Shown piece by piece: positions 54,029 through 63,668 of a stretch of 64,000 bases of DNA. The notes below the pieces were generated by a model. That model was not told the DNA's origin, ran no database searches, and saw only the letters and a list, made by a program, of their open reading frames with translations. The translations under genes and the position numbers were made by a program. Numbering within the stretch: the first letter of the stretch is position 1; the number at the start of each line of letters is the position of its first letter. The stretch lies in NCBI GenBank assembly GCA_963825425.1, contig CAWGTF010000011.1:1-64000 (forward strand), given 5' to 3'. Source of the stretch: PALSA-607 sp963825425. Its GTDB lineage: Bacteria; Actinomycetota; Actinomycetes; Acidothermales; Acidothermaceae.

Positions 54029-54693
54029 GTCGCGCGCAACCGGTAGCCGGCACCTCGAACGGTCTGCACGACGTCGCGGCCAAGTTTGCGGCGCAGGTAG
54101 CCCGCGTAGACCTCGACCGCATTCGCCTCGGTCGTCGCGTCACTCCATACATGTTCGAGCAGTTCCGTCTTGGTGACGGGCAACGGATGTTGCCGCATCA
54201 GGTATTCGAGCATCGCGAACTCGCGCGCGGTCAGGTCGACCGGCTCGTCGTCTTTGCGAACCGTTCGCGCAGCAGGGTCGAGAGTGAGGCCAGCGGCGAC
54301 CAAGACCGATGGTCGCGGGCCTGATGCGCCACGACGCAGCAGCGCGCGAATGCGGGCGAGCAGGACGACGAAAGAGAAGGGCTTGGTGAGGTAGTCGTCA
54401 GCGCCGAGATCGAGCCCGTCGGCCTGGTCGTAATCGCCGTCCTTCGCCGACGCGAGCAGGATCGGCGTCCAGATCTCGCGTGCTCTTAGCTGGCGCGTTA
54501 CCTCATACCCGGACAGTCCCGGCAGCATCACGTCGAGCACGATCACGTCATAGTCAGTCGCGGTCGCCATCTCGAGCGCGCGTATCCCGTCGCCGGCGAC
54601 ATCGACCGTGAAGCCCGCATGGACCAGCCCGCGCTGCATCGCGGCGGCCATGCGGCGCTCGTCCTCGACGATCAGCAATCGCATAGGCGTCAC
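54025..54693 (-). CDS. OmpR-family response regulator
   Basis: 222 residues from ATG 54693. Receiver domain with acidic pocket EDE (10-12), phosphoacceptor Asp54 in VLDVMLPG, and conserved Lys in YLTKPF. The DNA-binding winged helix spans LDPAARTVRKDDEPVDLTAREFAMLEYLM to VRGAGYRL. First gene of the two-component operon and divergent, 88 bases away, from the LolA-like/ABC operon, which is its most likely target. Confidence 0.92.
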   Translation of the reverse strand: MTPMRLLIVEDERRMAAAMQRGLVHAGFTVDVAGDGIRALEMATATDYDVIVLDVMLPGLSGYEVTRQLRAREIWTPILLASAKDGDYDQADGLDLGADDYLTKPFSFVVLLARIRALLRRGASGPRPSVLVAAGLTLDPAARTVRKDDEPVDLTAREFAMLEYLMRQHPLPVTKTELLEHVWSDATTEANAVEVYAGYLRRKLGRDVVQTVRGAGYRLRAT

Positions 54694-54781
54694 GATGCCA
54701 CAGCCCGGCGAAGCTGTGACGATGCTGTGCGCAGCCGGTCACAAAGATGCGGGACGGCGGGTGGTCGCCGATAGTGATGCC

Positions 54782-56029
54782 ATGACAAGTCTCGCCTCGC
54801 GCCGTCTCCGCTGGCTGCTGCCAGCTGGTATCGCGGCCGCCATCGCCGTCGCTTCTGTCGCCACCACCGCAGCCGCCAACGCCTCGGCCCAACCCAAGCT
54901 GGCGGTAAAGACGGCCGCCCAGCTACTCGTTGCCGTCGAGAACGCGTCGCCCCCCGGCCTGTCGGGCACGATCGTCGAGACCGCGAAGCTGGGCCTGCCG
55001 GACATCTCCGGATTGGTCGGCAACACCGGCGGCTCGGGCCTGTCGCTTGCGACGCTCGTGACGGGTTCGAACACCATGAACGTGTGGTACGCCGGGCAAG
55101 ATCGTCAGCGGTTCGCGTTGCTCGGGCAGCTTTCGGAGAACGACCTCATTCACAACGGCACCGACCTGTGGAGCTACGACTCGACCACCCGGACGGTCAC
55201 GCACAAGACACTGACGAAGGACGCGTCCGACAAGGTCCCGACGTCTGTCGCAAGTGCTGCACCCTCTCTCGACCCGCAGACCGCAGCTGAGAAGGCGCTG
55301 GCCGCCATCGACCCGACGACTGCGGTGATTGTCGACCGCACTGCGCGAGTTGCCGGTCGCGCGGCTTACCAACTCCAGCTATTGCCGAAGGACACCAGAT
55401 CGCTCGTCGGCAGCGTGCAGATCGCGATCGACGCAGCGACGTCCGTGCCGTTGCGGGTGCAGATCTTTGCGACCGGCGCGACGAGCCCAGCGTTCCAGGT
55501 CGGATTCACCAGCGTCAGCTTCAACGTGCCCAACGCATCGGTCTTCGAGTTCGTGCCACCCGCTGGTGCGAGCGTCGAGCAGGACACCGCACCCTTCTCC
55601 GACAGTCTGAGCAACAGTGCTTTCGGCGACAACGCATTGGTCGTCCGCTCCCGGGTCGCGGCCGGATCCGGCGCTCTGAAGGGCACCCTCGTCAAGCCGG
55701 ACACGGCCGTCAACGTGACACCGGACCGGAAGACCACCGAACTCGGCAAGGGCTGGACCACAGTCGTCAAGATCACTAACGCGATGCCCGCGAATATCCC
55801 GCCGCAACCGGGACTGCAACCTTCGAGCGGACCGCTGTCGTCGAGCGCACCGCAGATCACGTTCCGACGGCACTCGGCACTCGACGACATCGCCACGCAA
55901 GTTCCTGGCGGCCGGCTGATCACGACCGCACTCCTATCGATCTTCATTGCGGACGACGGCACGCTCTACATCGGACCGGTCAGCTCCGCAGATATCCAGA
56001 AGGTTGCATCGAGCGGCCACGGCTTGTGA
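54782..56029 (+). CDS. Secreted LolA-like/DUF2092-type protein
   Basis: A 415-residue exported protein from ATG 54782. The signal peptide is LRWLLPAGIAAAIAVASVATTAAANASA. The mature part (TAAQLLVAVENASPPGLSGTIVETAKLGLP, MNVWYAGQDRQRFALLGQLSENDLIHNGTDLWSYDSTTRTVTH, RAAYQLQLLPKDTRSLVGSVQIAIDAATSVPLRVQIFA) matches the incomplete beta-barrel of LolA-like carriers found in actinobacteria. Its stop overlaps the ABC ATPase start (GTGA), indicating coupling. It may handle lipids or sense envelope state together with the ABC exporter. Confidence 0.82.
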   Translation: MTSLASRRLRWLLPAGIAAAIAVASVATTAAANASAQPKLAVKTAAQLLVAVENASPPGLSGTIVETAKLGLPDISGLVGNTGGSGLSLATLVTGSNTMNVWYAGQDRQRFALLGQLSENDLIHNGTDLWSYDSTTRTVTHKTLTKDASDKVPTSVASAAPSLDPQTAAEKALAAIDPTTAVIVDRTARVAGRAAYQLQLLPKDTRSLVGSVQIAIDAATSVPLRVQIFATGATSPAFQVGFTSVSFNVPNASVFEFVPPAGASVEQDTAPFSDSLSNSAFGDNALVVRSRVAAGSGALKGTLVKPDTAVNVTPDRKTTELGKGWTTVVKITNAMPANIPPQPGLQPSSGPLSSSAPQITFRRHSALDDIATQVPGGRLITTALLSIFIADDGTLYIGPVSSADIQKVASSGHGL

Positions 56030-56997
56030 CCGCGGTCGCCACGGCGTTGAAGGTCACCCCGACTGATACGTCACTCGCCATCGCGACGCACGGTTTGACC
56101 CGTCGGTTCGGGCAGCACGTCGCCGTCAACGGGGTCGACCTGGCTGTTCCGCGCGGTGCGGTCTATGGATTCCTTGGTCCGAACGGTTCGGGAAAGACGA
56201 CAACGATCCGGTTGCTGCTCGGATTGATGACGCCGCACGCAGGCACCGTCGAACTGCTCGGCGGTGCGATGCCAGCAGCCGCTGGTGATGTGTTGAGCCG
56301 GGTCGGGACTCTGGTCGAAGGGCCGGCGTTCCATCCGTACCTCACCGGCAACGACAACCTGCGACGTCTCGACGCCTTCGACGCGAGCACCGACCCCTCG
56401 ACGTCCGCTGCACGTATTGGTTCTGCACTCGAGAGAGTGGGGCTGTCGGCGGCTGCGAAGAAGACCTACCGTCGATACTCGCTCGGGATGAAGCAGCGAC
56501 TCGGGCTGGCCGCGGCGTTGCTGCGCCCCCGGGATCTGCTGATCCTCGACGAGCCGACGAACGGCCTCGATCCGCAGGGCACCCGCGAGGTGCGCACGCT
56601 CATTCGCGAACTCGCCGCAGATGGAACTACCGTGCTGGTGTCGAGCCACTTGCTTGCCGAGATCGAGCAAGTAGCCAGCCACGTCGGCATCATGAGCGCC
56701 GGCAAGCTGCTGAGCCAGGGCCAGCTCGATCAGGTACTCGGCGTCGCGGCCGCCTTGCTGCGCATCGAGACTCCCGACGTTGACCGCGCCCTCGACGTCC
56801 TTGTACAGCTAGGTCTGCGCGTCGAGAACCACACGGCCGATCACTTGTTGGTAGCGATGGGCGATCGCACTCCCGATGTCATCAATGCAGCACTCGTTCG
56901 AGCCGACGTCGCGGTGCGCGGCCTGCACGTCGAGCGGCCGCTGCTTGAAGACCTGTTCGTGAAACTGACGGGGGAGGGTTTCGATGTCGTCCGCTGA
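56026..56997 (+). CDS. ABC transporter ATP-binding protein
   Basis: 323 residues from GTG 56026. Walker A GPNGSGKTTTIR, Q-loop region LVEGPAFHPYLTGNDNL, signature YSLGMKQRLGLAAALL, Walker B LLILDEPTNGLDP and switch His in VLVSSHLL. The sequence type is that of antibiotic/lantibiotic-resistance exporters. It overlaps its permease gene by 14 bases and the LolA-like gene by 4. Confidence 0.92.
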   Translation: MTAVATALKVTPTDTSLAIATHGLTRRFGQHVAVNGVDLAVPRGAVYGFLGPNGSGKTTTIRLLLGLMTPHAGTVELLGGAMPAAAGDVLSRVGTLVEGPAFHPYLTGNDNLRRLDAFDASTDPSTSAARIGSALERVGLSAAAKKTYRRYSLGMKQRLGLAAALLRPRDLLILDEPTNGLDPQGTREVRTLIRELAADGTTVLVSSHLLAEIEQVASHVGIMSAGKLLSQGQLDQVLGVAAALLRIETPDVDRALDVLVQLGLRVENHTADHLLVAMGDRTPDVINAALVRADVAVRGLHVERPLLEDLFVKLTGEGFDVVR

Positions 56998-57865
56998 GAT
57001 GGTCGCGGAGCTGCACGCGCCGGTTCCTTCTAGGCCACCCGTCCGCTACCACGGAGTGTTCGCTCGCCAATTCGTCAGCGAGACGGCGATCATCTTTCGG
57101 CGCCGACGCAACATCGCGATCCTGGCGGTGCTCGGCGCGGTGCCGATCTTTATCGGCGTTGCGGTCAAGATCAGCGCCCCGCGTGGCGGCGAGGGCCCGG
57201 CGTTCATCGGCCAGATCACGAGCAACGGATTGTTCCTCGCGTTCGCGGCATTGACGCTGTGCCTGCCGGTGTTTTTGCCGGTCGCAGTTGCGGTCGTCGC
57301 GGGTGACGCGGTTGCCGGCGAGGCGAACACCGGAACTTTGCGCTACTTACTGACGGTACCCGTGTCACGCTCGCGGCTGTTGCTCGTGAAGACCGCCGGC
57401 GTGATCGCCTTCATCATCGCCGCGATCGGGCTGGTGACGGTGATCGGAGTGGTGCTCGGTGTCTCGCTGTTCGGCACCCACGGCATGACACTGCTGTCGG
57501 GTGACACCGTGTCGGTCAGCAACGGGTTGCTGCGCTCGGTTGGAGTCGCGGCGTACGTGTTCGTCGACTTGCTCGGGCTTGCGGGGATCGCGCTGTTCTT
57601 CTCGACGCTAACCGAGGTGCCGGTAGGGGCGATGGCCGCAACAGTCGTGCTCGCCATCATTTTCACGGTTCTCGACGCCGTCCCGCAGCTTTCCGGAATC
57701 CGCGGCATCCTGCTCACCCACCACTGGCTCGACTTCGCCGGCCTGTTGCGGACGCAGGTCAACACGAGTCAGCTGTTGCACGGCATGCTGCTACCGCTGG
57801 GCTACTTCGCGATCTTCACCGCCGCAGCGTGGTCACGGATCACGACGGCCGACATCACGTCGTAG
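56984..57865 (+). CDS. ABC-2-type transporter permease
   Basis: 293 residues with six predicted helices (NIAILAVLGAVPIFIGVAV, GLFLAFAALTLCLPVFLPVAVAVVAGDAVAGE, VIAFIIAAIGLVTVIGVVLGV and others). The motif VAGDAVAGEANTGTLRYLLTVPVSRSRLLLVK is typical of ABC-2 permeases that work with the ATPase just upstream. Start ATG 56984. Final gene of the LolA-like/ABC operon. Substrate unknown; peptide antibiotics or lipids are plausible from the family. Confidence 0.88.
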   Translation: MSSAEMVAELHAPVPSRPPVRYHGVFARQFVSETAIIFRRRRNIAILAVLGAVPIFIGVAVKISAPRGGEGPAFIGQITSNGLFLAFAALTLCLPVFLPVAVAVVAGDAVAGEANTGTLRYLLTVPVSRSRLLLVKTAGVIAFIIAAIGLVTVIGVVLGVSLFGTHGMTLLSGDTVSVSNGLLRSVGVAAYVFVDLLGLAGIALFFSTLTEVPVGAMAATVVLAIIFTVLDAVPQLSGIRGILLTHHWLDFAGLLRTQVNTSQLLHGMLLPLGYFAIFTAAAWSRITTADITS

Positions 57866-57958
57866 CCGAATGGCGTCTTGCGGACCGGCGGGTGCGCTGC
57901 TTGACTAGCGCGGCACTGCAGCGGTCGGGGGACCGATTCTGCTCGACATGGGGGACAA

Positions 57959-58942
57959 ATGCGACGACCTCAGATTGTTCTTGCTACGTGTGCTGCGGTC
58001 GCGGTGGCGGCGGTCATGGTCAGCCCAGCCGGTGCGGCGGCGTCGCTGTCCTCGCCAGTCGTGCCGGGAGTGTGCAGTTCGCCCCTGAACGTGACTGCCG
58101 TTTCGGTGAGCGGCCATTGCCCCCTCTTGGCGTACGACCGGTATCTCGACGAACCTGACGTACACGTCCAGACGCTGAACATCAACACCGGCGTGACAAA
58201 CAACGTCGGCAATCCCGCGACGGTCGTACAGGTGCGCAATGACGGTCCGGAGACGACCTCATCAGGCTCGCCGTCGTTCTCGCCGGCCGGGAACTGGATT
58301 GCGTATTCGAGCGATGCGCCGAACCCGCTCGGACCGGGACACATCTGGCTCGTTCGCACGAACGGGACGCAAAACCAGCAGTTGACGACAGGCGGTGGCG
58401 AGGGGTCCCCCGTGTTTTCCGCTGATGGCAAGTACGTGTACTACACAGCGCAGGGAGCTAGCGCCAGCGAGGGAATCAGTCTCTGGCGGGTAAACATCAA
58501 CAGCCGGCAGCGTCAGCAGATCACTCACTTTCCCAAGTTCTTCGGGATTTATGGCCTCGATCGCGGCGGCAACGAGTTCACCTTCACGCCGCTGCTGAGT
58601 ATCACCGCGCCGATCTACACGATGAGCCTCAATGGCACGCACGTGACTGCGGTGCCGAACACGGCGGGCGGTCAGGTGCCGCACCTCAACGCGGCCGGAA
58701 ATCAGCTCATCTTCTATACGCCGTACGGCACTGCGGGTATCAAGACGGTTCACACTGACGGCAGTCATCTGAGAAACCTGACTCCGGGCCAGAATTACCT
58801 GCAGCCGGATTGGTCACGTGACGGCACTCTGATCGCCTTCATCGATGCCGACCAGAATCTGTTTGTGGCGAGATCCAACGGGAGCGGCATCAGTGAGGTC
58901 GGTGCGTTCGGCGCCGTCCAACATCCGGTCTGGCAGCCCTAG
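57959..58942 (+). CDS. Secreted TolB-like beta-propeller protein
   Basis: 327 residues from ATG 57959. The signal peptide is VLATCAAVAVAAVMVSPAGAAA. Several PD40/WD40-like blades are visible: SGSPSFSPAGNWIAYSSDAPN, GEGSPVFSADGKYVYYTAQG, LNAAGNQLIFYTPYG and LQPDWSRDGTLIAFIDADQNLFV, as in TolB and dipeptidyl-peptidase propellers. It has no catalytic domain, so it probably acts as a scaffold or binding protein outside the membrane. It follows the ABC operon after 93 bases with its own start region. Confidence 0.83.
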   Translation: MRRPQIVLATCAAVAVAAVMVSPAGAAASLSSPVVPGVCSSPLNVTAVSVSGHCPLLAYDRYLDEPDVHVQTLNINTGVTNNVGNPATVVQVRNDGPETTSSGSPSFSPAGNWIAYSSDAPNPLGPGHIWLVRTNGTQNQQLTTGGGEGSPVFSADGKYVYYTAQGASASEGISLWRVNINSRQRQQITHFPKFFGIYGLDRGGNEFTFTPLLSITAPIYTMSLNGTHVTAVPNTAGGQVPHLNAAGNQLIFYTPYGTAGIKTVHTDGSHLRNLTPGQNYLQPDWSRDGTLIAFIDADQNLFVARSNGSGISEVGAFGAVQHPVWQP

Positions 58943-58954
58943 ATCTTTCGCCGC

Positions 58955-59527
58955 TCAGAAGGTAATGCCGAGCCTGGCGATCGGGCCGAGGAGTTCTTCC
59001 TCTTCGTAGTGAAGGTGCGAGAGGAGGATGTCTGAGAGCCGCTCGACTTCGGTTTGCACCCTCGTCAGCTGGTGCGGGTCATCGATCATCGCGACCAGCG
59101 CCGCGTCGAGCCGCGTCAATACGGCGGCCACAACCTCGTGCTCCTCGCTGAGCCGCTCGATCACTGGCGCAAGTTCTGCATCACGTGACTTGAGGTCGAC
59201 GAAGAGGTTCGAGTCTTCGATCGCGTGGTGGATCGTCAGCACCCGGCAATAGGTCGCGCAGAAGGCCCCGAGCGACCAGTAGTTCTGCCGCATCGACATC
59301 TCGTTGATCAGCGATCGCGCGACGGCTGCAGTCGAATGCCCGGCCACGACCTCGGCGACGACATCACGGATCTGCTCGAGCTCGGAACGTAGGTGTGCGT
59401 GCACGCCTACCAGCATTTGCGCGGCGGCCCGGCTAGCCGGCGTCCCGCTCGCATCGTCGTGACGTGGCGCGCGGGGCCGGGTCGCTTCGTCGAGTGCTGG
59501 TTCGTGGTTGATGACGGGCTCAGACAT
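58955..59527 (-). CDS. Hemerythrin-domain protein
   Basis: 190 residues from ATG 59527. Helical bundle with iron-ligand candidates: GVHAHLRSELEQIRD, CRVLTIHHAIEDSNLFVDL, LSEEHEVVAAVLTRLD and LLSHLHYEEEELLGPI. The spacing H...HxxxE...HxxxE...HxxxE fits the non-heme di-iron hemerythrin HHE domain, used for oxygen or NO binding and iron storage. Intact and monocistronic, convergent with the TolB-like gene. Confidence 0.88.
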   Translation of the reverse strand: MSEPVINHEPALDEATRPRAPRHDDASGTPASRAAAQMLVGVHAHLRSELEQIRDVVAEVVAGHSTAAVARSLINEMSMRQNYWSLGAFCATYCRVLTIHHAIEDSNLFVDLKSRDAELAPVIERLSEEHEVVAAVLTRLDAALVAMIDDPHQLTRVQTEVERLSDILLSHLHYEEEELLGPIARLGITF

Positions 59528-59602
59528 CTGGTTCGCGGCTCCCGGCGCTCGATGACGGTCAGTTGACCCTAACCGCCCGGGAGCCGCGACGAGATGGTGG
59601 TG

Positions 59603-61470
59603 CTACCGCCGCTGCGATTCGAGCGGCTGGCCGGTGATCGGGTCGAGCAGGAACAGCGAGTTGTCGCCGTGGTGTGACTTGAAGTTGAACAGGTTCGACA
59701 GTGACCCGGCGATGGTGGAGAACGAGCCGGCGATGGGCGGCAGGTTCCAGTTGGTCTGCGACGAACTTCGGTATCGAGCTCATGTCGGTCAGCGAGTGAT
59801 CGACCGAGTTCTGCTTCGCCCAAGGAGAGATCACCAGCAGCGGCAGCCGCGGACCGTAGCCGCAACGCCCGCTCTGGCCACCGAGCGGCGGGTTGGCCAC
59901 CGTGTTCCCGCACAGGCCAGTACCGGTCAGGAAGTCCTGCGGCCCGGGCGGGTTGGCAACCGACGCCGTGTTCGACGTGTTGTGAATGCCGCTGTAGACG
60001 TGGTCGTAGTACCCATCGGAGTCGTCGTAGGTCACGACGACTGCCGTGCTCGACCAGTCGGGAGTGTGCTGCAGCGCGTTGATCTCGTCGACCACGAACT
60101 TCTGCTCGTCGATCGGGTCGGAGTAACCCGCGTGGCCGTCCTGGTAGCCCGGCGCCTTGAGGAAGCTGACGGCGGGCAGGTGGTCGGCTGGGAGGTAGCC
60201 GTGTGAGATCGCTCCGACGAGCGAGTCGAAGTCACTCGTGTCGTACTGGTGGTTCGCGGTGTCGAACTGCGGCACGCCGCCGACGATGGTCTGCGTGTCG
60301 GTGCCGATGGCCGCGAGTGACGCGGGTGCGAGGTGGTGCGGGTTCGCGGTCGACGCGTAGTACTGGAACGGCTCGTGGTGGGCGATGTAGTCGTCCTTGT
60401 TCCCGTAGTTCGTCGGGCCGGCGACGGTTCCGCCGGTGCCACCAACTGCGGCGCCGACCGGGTGCACGGCGTTGCACAATCCCTGGTCGGACGCCGGCGC
60501 TGTCGCGAACTTGCCCTTGAACTCGTCAGGCGTGAACGTGCTGGTCGGCTGCGGAGAACCGGCCGTGGCGACCGCGAATGACGTGGTCGGCTTGAAGCCA
60601 CCCTGGAACCAGCCCCAGCTGAGTCCGGCCGCGTTCAGCTCGTCGCCGACGTTCGCACCTGTCAGCGACACAGCGTCCCGCGTGGAACAGTCGTCGTAGT
60701 AGGGCTGAGCGTCCGCGACCAATGAGAAGCCACCCTTGCCGTCGCTCACCGTGTCACCGTCGGTGGCCGCGCCGTTGATTTGCAGGCCGACGTTGCCGGT
60801 ATCGCCGGAGACGAGGTTGATCGCGCCTGGCGCCGAAGGACCGAACGTTGCGGCGAAGTAGTTGTCGCTCATCGAGTACTGCTGCGCGTAGTTCCACAGT
60901 CGCGGTGACGGTGTTGCCGTCGTAGTAGTTCATGACGTCGTCGGCGCTACAAGGCTGCCCGGGACCGCTCTTTCCCGATGCGGTTCCGACTGTGGTGACG
61001 AACTTGTCCATCGCGCCGCCGTCGAAGGCCTTCTGCTCGTCGTTGTAGTCGTGGTCCTGGTCGCAGGCCAAGATGCTGTCGACTGTCGCAGGGTCGAGCC
61101 GCTGTGGATTGACCTGGTTGTTCGCGGCGTCCTTGTTCGGGTTGTTGGTCAGTAACGTGCCGACGCCGCCGACGCCTTTGGTGTCCGACAGATTGTTTAC
61201 CTTCGGGGTGCCGTGGTTGGCGACGAACGGTTGGCCCGAGGTGTTGGTGGCCTTGGGATAGGTGCCGAAGTAATGATCGAACGACACGTTCTCCTGGAAG
61301 ATCACCACGAGGTGCTTGATCGGTGTAGCGGTCGAACCCGTCGTCGGCGTAGTTGGCTGCGCGGCGCTAGCAGCCACTGGCAGGCTGAGCGCGAGCGCGG
61401 ATCCGACGATTGCAGTAGCCGTTCCGACTCTGCGAAGCCCCGACTTCCGTTGGCGTGGCCTGTTCTGCAT
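59603..61470 (-). CDS. Secreted phospholipase C-like phosphoesterase, two frameshifts
   Basis: About 620 residues. ATG 61470, behind GAGGAG, opens a signal peptide (RRVGTATAIVGSALALSLPVAASA). The catalytic domain begins IKHLVVIFQENVSFDHYFGTYP, the hallmark of bacterial phosphoesterase/phospholipase C family enzymes (metal-dependent, alkaline-phosphatase-like). A shift near 60900 continues in LWNYAQQYSMSDNYFAATFGPSAPGAINLVSG, later TAVVVTYDDSDGYYDHV and YGPRLPLLVISPWAKQNSVDHSLTDMSSI. A second shift near 59755 gives the C-terminus FNFKSHHGDNSLFLLDPITGQP. It probably hydrolyses phosphoesters of lipids outside the cell. Confidence 0.88.
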
Positions 61471-61792
61471 GGTGGTCTCCTCACTGACCGCCCCTGCGGC
61501 GGCCGTGATCCACCCCATGTGACGTGGGTAGCCGACGCGATGATTCCGGTTGGATTGCACGTGACCGTTGAGTTAGCTGTCCGATGACGGGAAGGAGTTC
61601 AGCCGCGTCTGATGGCTGCTTCGTCGAGGGCCGCGCCCGCTCGGGCGGCGTTCGCGCGCAGCGCACGTGAGCTGTACGGCGACCTGCGGTCGCGCTTCGC
61701 CAGCAGTTCGAGTGCCATGCCGGACGGCGGCGAGCAGCCGATGCGGCCACCTGCCCGGGAACTCCACCCGTTCGGCGATGCGAACGACCGGG
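61471..61792. other. Intergenic stretch without a recognised gene
   Basis: 322 bases between the nhaA-type stop and the phosphoesterase start, both on the minus strand. Arg/Ala-rich frames are open on both strands at 61573-61827 but show no family motif. I see no clear terminator. Confidence 0.4.
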
Positions 61793-63668
61793 TTAGGCGA
61801 TCGTCGCGCGTGCTCCCGCGGCCTTGACTGCCACCTTCAGCGACGTGATGTCGTAGGCACCGTGGTGGCGGATGCCGTTGATGAAGAAGGTGGGCGTGCC
61901 CGACACGTTGCTGAGATCTGCGCTGTCGACATCGCTGGCCACCCGGGCCGCGCCGACGTGATGTTTGACGTCGTCGGTGAAACGCGCGACGTCGAGGCCG
62001 AGCTCGCCCGCGTAGCGGATCAGGTCCTTGATCCCGAGCGCATCCTGATGCTGGAAGAGCAGGTCGTGCATCTCCCAGAAGGCACCCTGCGCGTCGGCGG
62101 CTTCGGTCGCCTCGGCCGCGAGCTGTGCGTTCGGGTGCACGTCGGTCAGCGGCAAGTGCCGCCACACGTAGCGGATATCGCCGAACTCCGACAGCAGTTC
62201 GCGCACGACCGGTTCGGCCTGCCCGCAGTACGGACACTCGAGATCGCCGTACTCGAGCAGTGTCACCAGCGACTCGTGGGGACCGCGGACGTGATCGCGC
62301 TCCACGTCGATCGGGTCAGCGAGGTCGACGATTGCCTCCGACCTGCCGAGCAATGCAACGATGCGCTGGCGCGCTGGCAGCCGTTCGGTGATCCGGAAAA
62401 GTGCCCACGTAACGAATGAGGCGACGACCGCTGCGGTCAGCACCCCGGCCTTGGCTTCCTGCAACTGCGAACCGGTGAACGCGAGCGACGCGATGAGCAG
62501 CGAAACGGTGAATCCGATGCCGGCGATCGATCCAGCGCCGGCAACCGCCGCCCACCCAACCGGTGCGCGCACTGTGCGATGGGAAACGGTGGTGACGAGC
62601 CACGACATGCCGGCGATGCCGATCGGCTTTCCGAGCACGTAGGCAACCACAATCCCGAGCGTGATCGGAGACTTGATTGCCGTCGACACGAAGTGCCCGG
62701 AAATTGGAATGCCGGCGTTGGCGAGCGCGAACAAGGGGACGATGGCGTAGGTGGTCCATGGCGAAAACCGTTGCTGCAGGCGGTCGTTCGGTGAGATCGC
62801 CGCCTCGACGCTCGCTCGGGCTTGCCGAGCGAGGTGTGCGGTCGGTTGCTCACGGAATTGCCGGAAACCTTCGGTGGCCCGGTCGAGGGCAGGCCGGCTT
62901 GCCGAGTAGGCATAGGTGAGCAAGCCCATGACCAGGCCGACGACGACCGGGTCGACGCCAGATTTGAATAGCGCGAGCCAGGTCGCGGCGCCGAATACTG
63001 CGTACAGCTGCATGCGGTGCGGCAGCCTGAATGCGCGAATCGCGAGTGTGCAGGCGAACAACGCGAGCGCAATCAGCGAGCGGTGTCCAGCGCAGGTGCT
63101 TCGTGTACACGGTCGCGATGACGAGCAGCGCGACGATGTCGTCGACAACGACGACCGTGAGCATGAAAGCCCTTAGCCGGTCTGGAAAGCGTGGACCAAC
63201 CAGCGCGAGCATGCCGAGGGCGAATGCGGTGTCGGTCGACATCACCGTGCCCCAACCGTGCGCGCTGCTGCGGCCACCGTTGAAGGCGAGGTAGATCGCG
63301 ACTGGTACCACCATGCCGGCGACACCAGCGAGCAAGGGCAAGGTCATGCGCTTGCGTTCGCGTAACTCGCCGATATCGAATTCTCTGCGCGCTTCGAGGC
63401 CGACGACGAGGAAGAAGAACGTCATCAGGCCGTTGTTAACCCACCCACGTAGGTCTTGGTTCACCGTTCCGTGGCCGAACCGAATGGCGAACGTCGTGTG
63501 CCAGACGGTGTTGTACGTGTGGGCGTTGATATTGACCCAGATCAACGCCGCAATCGTGCCGGCTAGCAGGATCGCGGCGCCGCTGGTCTCGCTGCTCGAG
63601 AACGTACGCAGCGGCGCCCGCACATAGCGGTGCCATGGCGTCAGGGATGCCGTCTCGATCTCGGTCAC
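61793..63668 (-). CDS. nhaA: Na+/H+ antiporter NhaA fused to a DsbA/thioredoxin-like domain, one frameshift
   Basis: About 625 residues from GTG 63668. The NhaA part shows FSSSETSGAAILLAGTIAALIWVN, the conserved GLMTFFFLVVGLEARREFDIGELRE and MSTDTAFALGMLALVG, and a DD pair in VVVVDDIVALLVIATVY; a shift near 63090 resumes the membrane domain. From about residue 430 a cytoplasmic or exported thioredoxin-fold domain follows: LVTLLEYGDLECPYCGQAEPVVRELLSEFGDIRYVWRHLPL with active-site CPYC, then VSGTPTFFINGIRHHG (cis-Pro loop). This fusion is known in actinobacteria. Its start overlaps the amidase stop (GTGA). Confidence 0.88.
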
